Shown one piece after another: positions 1 to 5,624 of a stretch of 6,892 nucleotides of DNA (the first letter of the stretch is position 1; the number at the start of each line of letters is the position of its first letter). The stretch is from Marinilabiliales bacterium (GTDB lineage: Bacteria > Bacteroidota > Bacteroidia > Bacteroidales > F082). The position numbers and the translations under genes are program-made. The notes below the pieces were generated by a model that worked only from the letters and a program-made list of their open reading frames with translations, searched no databases and was not told the DNA's origin. The stretch is taken from assembly GCA_002869465.1 (NCBI GenBank), contig PKSW01000077.1, forward strand, positions 1 through 6,892, given 5' to 3'.

Positions 1-37
1 ACTTTGTCTTTAGACTCCATTCATTTGAAAATTTATA

Positions 38-1285
38 TTAGTCTAATTCATGCACCACCAAACCAGACCTTAATTTGGGTTCGAACCAGGTGGTTTTAGG
101 TGGCATGATCATGTCGTTATCAGCAATATCAATCAACTGTTGCATGCTCACTGGATACAGGCCAAATGCTACTTTCATTTCACCGCTATCCACACGTTTC
201 TTTAACTCACCCAATCCACGGATACCTCCTACAAAATCAATACGTTTTGAACGTCTCAAATCCTGGATATCTAACAAAGGAGCCAGCACCTGATCCGTCA
301 GAATGGTTACATCCAGCACACCTATCGGATCATTGTCGTTATAAGTGTCTTTTTTTGCTGTTAAAGAATACCATTTGCCTTCGAGGTACATCGAAAAGTT
401 ATGCAAAGCATCAGGTTTATAAATGTCAGCACCTTTTTCAACCACTTCAAATCCTTTTTTCAGCTTTTCGATAAATTCTCTGGCTGTATAACCATTCAGG
501 TCTTTAACCACCCGGTTGTAATCGATAATGGTCAATTGGTTATCAGGAAAATGAACTGCAAGGAAATAATTGTATTCTTCATTTCCTGTGTGATTGGGAT
601 TGTTTTGTGCTTTTTCATTACCCACTAAAGCAGCAGCAGCAGTCCGGTGATGCCCGTCAGCAACATATGTGGCAGGGAGTTTTTCAAACAATTCAATGAT
701 CTTTTGACTTTTTGCTTTGTCGCGCAATACCCAAAAATGATGACCAACGCCATCATCAGCCGTGAAATCATAATCGGCTTTATTTGCGTTTACATAAGCA
801 GCCACGATATCGTCAATCTCTTTAACAGCTGGGTAACTAAAAAATACCGGTTCCATATTCGCATTGGTAATGCGGACATGTTTCATGCGGTCTTCTTCCT
901 TATCGGGTCTTGTGAGTTCGTGTTTCTTGATCACATTGTTCATGTAATCTTTAACGCTGGCGCAACCGACAATACCATATTGTGTTTTGCCAAACATGGT
1001 TTGTGCATAGATGTATAGGTATTCTTCTTCATCAGTAACCAGCCAACCGGAATTTTTAAATTTTTCAAAATTAGATTTTGCCTTGTTGTAAACTTCCGGG
1101 CTGTAGAGATCAACTCCTTTTGCAAGGTCAATTTCCGGTTTGATGATATGTAGCAGCGAATATTTATTGCCAGCAGCTTCTTCACGTGCTTCTTCAGAAT
1201 TTAATACATCGTACGGACGGGAAGCCAAATCTTTTACGATCTCTTTCGGAGGCCGTAAACCTTTAAATGCCTTTAATGTTGCCAT
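38..1285 (-). CDS. DUF1015 family protein, last gene of the serine operon
   Basis: A 415-residue protein that I assign to the DUF1015 family (Pfam PF06245), whose biochemical role is not settled to my knowledge. Motifs seen are an N-terminal RPP and PYDV pair (residues 11-27), KHELTRPDKEEDR at 121-133, ADGHHRTAAA at 209-218 and a C-terminal PPKTTWFEPKLRSG at 395-408. Length is normal for the family. No signal peptide or membrane segment is visible, so it should be cytosolic. The ATG at 1285 lies 12 bases after the stop of the four-helix-bundle gene, so the two are probably co-transcribed with serA and serC. From memory, DUF1015 genes sit beside serA and serC in several phyla, which suggests a link to serine or phosphoserine. 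The DGHHR motif recalls the (D/G)xHR signature of the ParB/sulfiredoxin fold, which includes free-serine kinases; that link is inference only. The family call is firm, the function is open. Confidence 0.93.
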   Translation of the reverse strand: MATLKAFKGLRPPKEIVKDLASRPYDVLNSEEAREEAAGNKYSLLHIIKPEIDLAKGVDLYSPEVYNKAKSNFEKFKNSGWLVTDEEEYLYIYAQTMFGKTQYGIVGCASVKDYMNNVIKKHELTRPDKEEDRMKHVRITNANMEPVFFSYPAVKEIDDIVAAYVNANKADYDFTADDGVGHHFWVLRDKAKSQKIIELFEKLPATYVADGHHRTAAAALVGNEKAQNNPNHTGNEEYNYFLAVHFPDNQLTIIDYNRVVKDLNGYTAREFIEKLKKGFEVVEKGADIYKPDALHNFSMYLEGKWYSLTAKKDTYNDNDPIGVLDVTILTDQVLAPLLDIQDLRRSKRIDFVGGIRGLGELKKRVDSGEMKVAFGLYPVSMQQLIDIADNDMIMPPKTTWFEPKLRSGLVVHELD

Positions 1286-1297
1286 AACAGTTTCTGA

Positions 1298-1783
1298 TTA
1301 TATGTCGTCATCGTAACGGTTGCCCATATTTTCTTCTGAGTGAGGTATGTCATCGTCGTCGTGATGTGAATTGCCATTGTTATGGTAGCCATTCGATCTT
1401 TGTAATGAAGAAATCAATGCACCTATCATTTTTGTCATTTCCATGAGTATGCCTCTTGAATCTTCTTCGTATTCATCGGATAGTAAACCAGCATTGTGCG
1501 AAATGGTTGTGTATACCATGCACTCGCGAATGGCACTTTTCGCCATTTTCAGATAATATACAAATTGGCTTTTGTTGCGGGATGAACCTTCTGCAATGTT
1601 TAATGCAATATTCCTTGCCGACAAATTGAAACGGGCCGCCAGGTTTGAATTATTATTTTCAGGATACAGGATAGTCGCGTCCTGAAGCCAGTTGATGTAG
1701 GTTAGAGATTTGTGATAGATTCTCAAGTCTTCAAATCTAAAAAATGTCCCTGTGTGTTCTTTCTTTTCGCTTTCGTTGTTCAT
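1298..1783 (-). CDS. Four-helix bundle protein (S23/IVP type) with an Asp/His-rich tail
   Basis: A 161-residue protein of the four-helix-bundle family first known from intervening sequences in 23S rRNA genes. The evidence is FRFEDLRIYHKSL at residues 15-27, the family hallmark SARNIALNIAEGSSRN at 55-70, and the helix FVYYLKMAKSAIREC at 74-88. Its molecular role is not established; family members form small oligomeric helical bundles. The body ends near residue 130 and is followed by a low-complexity tail rich in His, Asn and Asp, including HHDDDD and a final YDDDI, which is not part of the core fold. I chose the ATG at 1783, preceded by GAAG; an in-frame GTG at 1792 would add three residues (MKI). 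It lies about 95 bases after serA and 12 bases before the DUF1015 gene, on the same strand. It looks like an insertion into a serine operon rather than a pathway enzyme. The family call is confident, the exact start less so. Confidence 0.85.
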   Translation of the reverse strand: MNNESEKKEHTGTFFRFEDLRIYHKSLTYINWLQDATILYPENNNSNLAARFNLSARNIALNIAEGSSRNKSQFVYYLKMAKSAIRECMVYTTISHNAGLLSDEYEEDSRGILMEMTKMIGALISSLQRSNGYHNNGNSHHDDDDIPHSEENMGNRYDDDI

Positions 1784-1878
1784 GATCTTCACAAAATTTT
1801 AATGTAAAAAGTAGTTTAGTTTATTTTAAAAATAATCCAGGTAATCAGTTAATATGGAGTTAGTGGCAAACAAAAACT

Positions 1879-2799
1879 TTAATTGACTTTAAAAGTTGTG
1901 TTGCCGTCATTTATAAATGCAATAATCTGTTTGGCTGCTGCTATGCCAGCATTAATGTTGGCTTCGGCAGTTTGAGCGCCCATTTTTTTAGGTGTGAAAA
2001 AACACCTGCCTGTAAATTTTTCTTCCAGCAAGTCCTTGTTTCCGGGGGCTATATCCGAAAGGTATTTAAAACTTTCATTTTCTTCAAAAACCCTAACCAG
2101 GTCATTTTCATTGATCACCTCTTTACGAGCGGTATTTACAAGTGTGGCTCCCTTTTTCATTTTCGAAAGAAGCCCGTAATTAATGGACTCTTTGGTCTGC
2201 TCATTTGCCGGGATATGCAAGCTGATATAATCACAATTGCTATATAATTCCTCAACACTGTCTTTCACAATCACACCATCCTTTTCAATGTCTTCTTTCC
2301 TTACAAATGGGTCGTAAGCATAAACTTCCATGCCAAATCCTTTAGCAATGTTGGCTACATATCTTCCTACATTTCCGTAGGCATGAATACCCAATTTTTT
2401 TCCTTTTAATTCAGTTCCTGAAGCACCATTGAAATGGTTTCGGGCCTGGTATACCATCATCCCAAGTGCCAGTTCGGCAACCGCATTTGAGTTTTGCCCG
2501 GGTGTGTTCATCACTATCACATTAGCCGCTGTGGCTGCATTTAAGTCAACATTATCGTATCCTGCACCTGCACGAACCACGATTTTTAATTGAGGCGCTG
2601 CCGCTATCACTTCAGTTGTTACTTTGTCGCTCCTGATGATCAAAGCATCCGCATCCTTAACGGCGCCAATGAACTCATCCTGTCCATTATATTTTTCAAA
2701 AAATGAATATTCAAAACCAGCCGTATCCAGTACAGCTTTTATTTCACTAACTGCCTGGGCGGCGAATGGTTTTTCGGTAGCTATGAGTACTTTTGTCAT
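1879..2799 (-). CDS. serA: D-3-phosphoglycerate dehydrogenase, short form without ACT domain
   Basis: Catalyses the NAD-dependent oxidation of 3-phosphoglycerate to 3-phosphohydroxypyruvate, the first committed step of serine synthesis, in the cytosol. This is a 306-residue D-2-hydroxyacid dehydrogenase. The substrate-binding part contains RAGAGYDNVDL (76-86); the nucleotide-binding part contains LGIHAYGNVG (136-145), where the first Gly of GxGxxG is Ala140, followed by YDPF near 162-165. The catalytic Arg is Arg225 in NTARKEVIN. The usual catalytic Glu after the LD(V/I) strand falls at Asn254, and the usual His of TPHxG is replaced by Lys in TPKKMGAQT (269-277). I remember the same TPKKMGAQT stretch in Bacteroides SerA, so this looks clade-typical rather than decayed. 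It ends without an ACT or ASB domain (E. coli SerA is about 410 residues), so classical serine feedback through ACT is not expected. The start lies 43 bases after serC. Related 2-hydroxyacid dehydrogenases are possible, but the serC neighbour supports serA. Confidence 0.92.
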   Translation of the reverse strand: MTKVLIATEKPFAAQAVSEIKAVLDTAGFEYSFFEKYNGQDEFIGAVKDADALIIRSDKVTTEVIAAAPQLKIVVRAGAGYDNVDLNAATAANVIVMNTPGQNSNAVAELALGMMVYQARNHFNGASGTELKGKKLGIHAYGNVGRYVANIAKGFGMEVYAYDPFVRKEDIEKDGVIVKDSVEELYSNCDYISLHIPANEQTKESINYGLLSKMKKGATLVNTARKEVINENDLVRVFEENESFKYLSDIAPGNKDLLEEKFTGRCFFTPKKMGAQTAEANINAGIAAAKQIIAFINDGNTTFKVN

Positions 2800-2842
2800 T
2801 ATAGATTATTTTAAGATTGAATAGGTTTAAAGAATGATGTTA

Positions 2843-3916
2843 CTATTTATTTTTCTTTTTGAAATCCTGCATGCAGTCAATTAATGCAGCTACACTTTCA
2901 ATCGGTAGTGCATTGTAAGTTGATGCTCTGAAACCGCCAACAGAGCGGTGACCTTTGATACCTATCATACCTTTTTCAGAAGCATAATCAAAGAAGGGTT
3001 TTTCAAGGTTTTCATAGCCCTCGTTCATAACGAAACAAATATTCATCAGCGACCTGTCATTTGGATCCATAACTGTCGCCCTGAATAAGGGGTTTCTGTC
3101 AATTTCATCATACAGCAGGTTCGCTTTTTTAATGTTTACTTTTTGCATCTCACTAATGCCGCCATTATTTTTTAACCATTTTAAGGTTTGCAATGCAGCA
3201 AATACAGGAACAACCGGAGGTGTATTGAACATGCTCTCTTTGTCGATATGAGTTTGGTAATTCAGCATGGTTGGTATATCACGGCCTGTTTTTCCTAAAA
3301 TGTCATTTTTAATTATTACAAAAGTAACGCCTGCGGGTGCCAGGTTTTTTTGCGCACCACCATAAATGATCGCATATTTCGATACGTCGACCGGGCGGCT
3401 GAAAATATCCGACGACATATCTGCAACCAATGGAACCGGTGATGTAATATCTTCCTTAATTTCTGTGCCATAAATGGTATTATTGGTAGTAATATGAAAA
3501 TAGTCTGCATCTTCAGGGATGGTGTAGTTTTTAGGAATGTAGTTGAACAGTTTGTCTTCTGAAGACGCCACAACATCCACTTCACCGAATAATTTGGCCT
3601 CTTTAATTGCCTTTTTCGACCAAGCACCTGTATTTAAATAAGCGGCCTTGTTTTTAAAAAGGTTAAAAGGTACCATGGCAAATTGTGTACTGGCGCCACC
3701 ACCCAAAAATATAACGGAATATCCTTCAGGAATGTTAAGTAATTCTTTAAACAATTGCTGTGCTTCATCCATCACGGCAACAAATTCTTTGCTTCGGTGT
3801 GAAATCTCCATCAGGGATAAATCCATGTTGGCGAAATTTTTAATGGCTGCAGCAGTTTGCTCGATCGTATATTCAGGAAGAATGGACGGTCCGGCGTAGA
3901 AATTATGTTTTTTCAT
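2843..3916 (-). CDS. serC: Phosphoserine aminotransferase
   Basis: A PLP enzyme that transfers the amino group of glutamate to 3-phosphohydroxypyruvate, giving O-phospho-L-serine. In many bacteria it also acts in pyridoxal phosphate synthesis. The protein is 357 residues, the normal class V aminotransferase length for SerC. Evidence: the opening NFYAGPSILP (5-14), the phosphate-binding ISHRS (38-42), GGGAST (72-77) and TGAWS (96-100) for cofactor binding, Asp166 in VADMSS for the pyridine nitrogen, the Schiff-base Lys190 in GGAQKNLAPAG, and HRSVGGFRASTYNA (323-336) near the C-terminus. No key residue is missing. It is the first gene of the leftward operon, ahead of serA by 43 bases, and it has a Bacteroidota-type -7 box (TATCTTTG on the minus strand, 3951-3958) about 35 bases upstream of the ATG at 3916. 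No Shine-Dalgarno sequence is obvious, which is usual in this phylum. Confidence 0.97.
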   Translation of the reverse strand: MKKHNFYAGPSILPEYTIEQTAAAIKNFANMDLSLMEISHRSKEFVAVMDEAQQLFKELLNIPEGYSVIFLGGGASTQFAMVPFNLFKNKAAYLNTGAWSKKAIKEAKLFGEVDVVASSEDKLFNYIPKNYTIPEDADYFHITTNNTIYGTEIKEDITSPVPLVADMSSDIFSRPVDVSKYAIIYGGAQKNLAPAGVTFVIIKNDILGKTGRDIPTMLNYQTHIDKESMFNTPPVVPVFAALQTLKWLKNNGGISEMQKVNIKKANLLYDEIDRNPLFRATVMDPNDRSLMNICFVMNEGYENLEKPFFDYASEKGMIGIKGHRSVGGFRASTYNALPIESVAALIDCMQDFKKKNK

Positions 3917-3950
3917 GGTTGAAATATTTAGTGTTCAAATTAATGAGTTG

Positions 3951-3958
3951 CAAAGATA
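3951..3958 (-). promoter_or_regulatory. Candidate -7 box of the serC operon promoter
   Basis: Read on the minus strand this is TATCTTTG followed by CA, a full match to the Bacteroidota -7 consensus TAnnTTTG. It lies about 35 bases upstream of the serC ATG, which would give a leader of roughly 25-30 bases. No convincing -33 TTG element sits at the expected distance, so the assignment rests on the -7 match, its position and the same TAnnTTTGCA pattern at two other gene starts in this window. Confidence 0.55.
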
Positions 3959-3989
3959 AAACTAAAAGCTGTTTTAAGGGCCGTATATG

Positions 3990-4010
3990 AATTTAGAATT
4001 GTTCTAATTT
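3990..4010. promoter_or_regulatory. Imperfect 21-bp inverted repeat, candidate operator
   Basis: Two 9-base arms, AATTTAGAA and TTCTAATTT, flank a TTG centre and pair with one mismatch; the inner six bases, TTAGAA and TTCTAA, are perfect. The right arm overlaps the candidate -7 box of the acyl-CoA reductase promoter (4005-4012), a position where a bound repressor would block transcription. Its layout loosely resembles a 7-1-7 Fur/PerR-type box. No regulator gene lies in the window, and short AT-rich palindromes also arise by chance, so this is a suggestion only. Confidence 0.3.
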
Positions 4011-4012
4011 TG
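4005..4012 (+). promoter_or_regulatory. Candidate -7 box of the acyl-CoA reductase promoter
   Basis: TAATTTTG followed by CA matches TAnnTTTG exactly and lies 16 bases before the ATG at 4029, implying a leader of only about 10 bases. The ten bases TAATTTTGCA recur exactly at the L31 promoter (5194-5203). No clear -33 TTG is seen upstream. Confidence 0.5.
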
Positions 4013-4028
4013 CAAGCAAATTTTTATA

Positions 4029-5105
4029 ATGATTTCAATTGAAAAAAGAGTGTCGGCATTTACCCGGCTTGGTATGTTGTTGCTTGACCTGGGTAAAGGA
4101 AAAAAGTCTTGTAATCAGGAAGATAAAGATGTCCTAAAAAGATTCCTGCAGTTGGATGACCTGGTTAGCAACCTGACACGTTATAATGGATGGTTCGACG
4201 AAACTAATGTGAGAAGAATGATGTTTTCGCTGGGTGAAAGTTTGAAAGAAGATAAACTGGCGAAGTGGTTAGGGATGTACCAGCCCGCAATTTCTAAAGA
4301 ACAGGAACCGAAGATCATTGCTGTAGTGATGGCAGGAAATATTCCTGCAGTCGGTTTTCATGATTTTTTAACGGTGCTTCTTACGGGCAACAAAATGCTG
4401 GCCAAATTATCTTGTGAGGATGACAAACTGATACCTGCCATATCAGAACTCCTGATCACGATTGAACCTGGTTTTCTGGATTTAATTCATTTTACCACTG
4501 ATACACTCCGTTCATTTGATGCCGTTATCGCTACCGGAAGTAACAACACATCACGTTATTTTGAATACTATTTTTCTAAATATCCGCATATTATTCGCAA
4601 GAACCGGAATGGTATAGCGATCATTAGCGGAAATGAGTCGGAAACGGATTTTGATTTTCTTGCTTCAGACATACTTGATTATTATGGGTTAGGTTGTCGT
4701 AGCGTTTCAAAAATATTTGTTCCTGAAAAATATGATTTCATGAAGCTTTTAGATGCAGTTGCAAAGAGAACTGATGTTGCTGAAAACCATAAATATTTCA
4801 ATAATTATGAATATAATAAAGCCATTTTCCTGGTAAACGGTAAGCAGCATAAGGATACCGGAAATTTACTTTTAACAGAAGATACTGCAATAGCATCGCC
4901 AATAAGTGTGCTATATTTTGAGCCATATTCAAATATCGACGATTTGAAAAAAATGATAGAATCCGAATCAGAAAAAATACAATGTGTCGTAACAAATATT
5001 AATGGGTTTAAAAACAGTATTGATTTTGGAAAAAGTCAGCAGCCCGAATTATGGGATTATGCAGACGGAATTGACACCATGGATTTCCTTCTCAACCTCA
5101 ATTAA
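4029..5105 (+). CDS. LuxC-type acyl-CoA reductase
   Basis: A 358-residue member of the LuxC-like acyl-CoA reductase family (Pfam PF05893, aldehyde-dehydrogenase fold), expected to reduce an acyl-CoA or acyl thioester to an aldehyde with NAD(P)H. The substrate in Bacteroidota is not known to me. Evidence: MAGNIPAVGFHDFL (101-114), the nucleotide-binding segment AVIATGSNNTSRYFEYYF (165-182), and the likely catalytic Cys223 in YYGLGCRSVSKIFVP (218-232). The C-terminal YADGIDTMDFLLNL is typical of the Bacteroidota branch. No signal peptide or membrane segment is visible. It is divergent from serC across a 112-base shared promoter region, and the next gene, L31, has its own promoter, so it is probably monocistronic. 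From memory, related genomes often carry a 4Fe-4S ferredoxin gene between this gene and serC; it is absent here. There is no luxAB, luxD or luxE, so nothing suggests bioluminescence. Confidence 0.9.
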   Translation: MISIEKRVSAFTRLGMLLLDLGKGKKSCNQEDKDVLKRFLQLDDLVSNLTRYNGWFDETNVRRMMFSLGESLKEDKLAKWLGMYQPAISKEQEPKIIAVVMAGNIPAVGFHDFLTVLLTGNKMLAKLSCEDDKLIPAISELLITIEPGFLDLIHFTTDTLRSFDAVIATGSNNTSRYFEYYFSKYPHIIRKNRNGIAIISGNESETDFDFLASDILDYYGLGCRSVSKIFVPEKYDFMKLLDAVAKRTDVAENHKYFNNYEYNKAIFLVNGKQHKDTGNLLLTEDTAIASPISVLYFEPYSNIDDLKKMIESESEKIQCVVTNINGFKNSIDFGKSQQPELWDYADGIDTMDFLLNLN

Positions 5106-5193
5106 TAACAGGTGGCGAGACACGGGAAATCCGCAATTAAAACCGCGATTTAAAAATGTTTTAAAAAAGTTAGGTTATTTAAATGAAACATTT

Positions 5194-5201
5194 TAATTTT
5201 G
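5194..5201 (+). promoter_or_regulatory. Candidate -7 box of the L31 promoter
   Basis: TAATTTTG followed by CAGCCCCG is an exact TAnnTTTG match. A partial -33-like TTAGG (5170-5174) lies 19 bases upstream. Transcription from here would give a leader of about 25-30 bases, A-rich just before the ATG at 5237, as is common for well-translated genes in this phylum. This is the best promoter in the window. Confidence 0.6.
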
Positions 5202-5236
5202 CAGCCCCGAAAAAGTAAGGAAAAAATAAACAGAAA

Positions 5237-5500
5237 ATGAAAAAAGATATTCATCCCAGCAATTACAGGTTCGTAGTTTTTAAAGATATTTCTAATGATT
5301 ACGCCTTTATTACAAAATCAACTGTAGAAACTAAAGAAACAATTGAGTGGGAAGATGGTAAAGAATACCCACTTGTTAAACTTGAGATTTCACACACTTC
5401 ACACCCTTTCTTTACCGGTAAGATGAAACTGGTAGATACAGCTGGTAGGGTTGATAAGTTCAAAAACAGGTATAAAAAACATTACGATAAAAAGAGTTAA
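5237..5500 (+). CDS. rpmE2: Type B 50S ribosomal protein L31 (zinc-independent form)
   Basis: A small protein of the large ribosomal subunit that helps bridge the two subunits. The 87-residue length and the pattern MKKDIHPSNYRFVVFKD (1-17), ISHTSHPFFTGK (51-62) and GRVDKFKNRYKKHY (70-83) identify the type B (YkgM-like) form. The protein has no cysteine at all, so it lacks the CxxC zinc site of type A L31 and should work without zinc. It is basic and lysine-rich towards the C-terminus. The ATG at 5237 follows an A-rich stretch (AAAAAATAAACAGAAA) instead of a Shine-Dalgarno sequence. It has its own promoter and an intrinsic terminator 20 bases after the stop, so it is probably a single-gene transcript. 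From memory, type B is the usual L31 in Bacteroidota and commonly sits next to a GlmU-family gene, as here. No zinc-regulator site was recognised. Confidence 0.97.
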   Translation: MKKDIHPSNYRFVVFKDISNDYAFITKSTVETKETIEWEDGKEYPLVKLEISHTSHPFFTGKMKLVDTAGRVDKFKNRYKKHYDKKS

Positions 5501-5519
5501 ATATAATACACCGTACATT

Positions 5520-5550
5520 AAACCCTTGCCTTTCCGGTGAGGGTTTTTTT
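5520..5550 (+). terminator. Intrinsic terminator after L31
   Basis: AAACCCTTGCC (5520-5530), loop TTTCC, and GGTGAGGGTTT (5536-5546) form an 11-base-pair stem with two G-U wobbles in the RNA, running straight into a T tract (5544-5550). It begins 20 bases after the L31 stop. This is a textbook rho-independent terminator and separates L31 from the GlmU-family gene. Confidence 0.88.
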
Positions 5551-5583
5551 ATGCCTGTAAGCAACATAATGCCCTATTATTCG

Positions 5584-5604
5584 TAACATTGTAGAACAAT
5601 ATTA
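5584..5604. promoter_or_regulatory. Imperfect 21-bp inverted repeat with a weak -7-like box before the GlmU-family gene
   Basis: Arms TAACATTGT and ACAATATTA flank an AGA centre and pair with one mismatch. The left arm holds TAACATTG (5584-5591), one base off the TAnnTTTG consensus and 33 bases before the ATG at 5625. Since a terminator precedes it, a promoter is expected here, but this is only a weak candidate. Bases 5592-5600 (TAGAACAAT) match, in reverse complement, 3998-4006 of the other inverted repeat in this window. Confidence 0.25.
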
Positions 5605-5624
5605 AAAATATACTGGCAGGTTTT

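Noticed and set aside
647..1018. A 123-codon plus-strand frame opposite the DUF1015 gene
   Set aside because: The minus-strand protein has clear family motifs over the whole stretch; the opposite frame is a shadow.
1821..1835. Perfect 7-1-7 inverted repeat TTATTTT-A-AAAATAA between serA and the four-helix-bundle gene
   Set aside because: Made only of A and T, with weak pairing and no T tract typical of a terminator; expected by chance in an AT-rich gap. No convincing promoter was found in this gap either.
1982..1988. A7 slippery run (minus strand) in serA at the PKKMG codons, considered for programmed frameshifting
   Set aside because: No downstream hairpin or alternative-frame product was apparent, and the Lys codons are explained by the conserved protein motif.
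5127..5151. Stem AAATC(C)GC / GCGATTT after the acyl-CoA reductase gene, considered as a terminator
   Set aside because: The stem is short with a bulged C, the loop is ten bases, and no T tract follows.
5002..5196. A 64-codon plus-strand reading frame overlapping the end of the acyl-CoA reductase gene and running towards the L31 promoter
   Set aside because: It lies in another frame of a well-supported gene, resembles no family I know, and ends on the L31 -7 box; it looks like a chance open frame.
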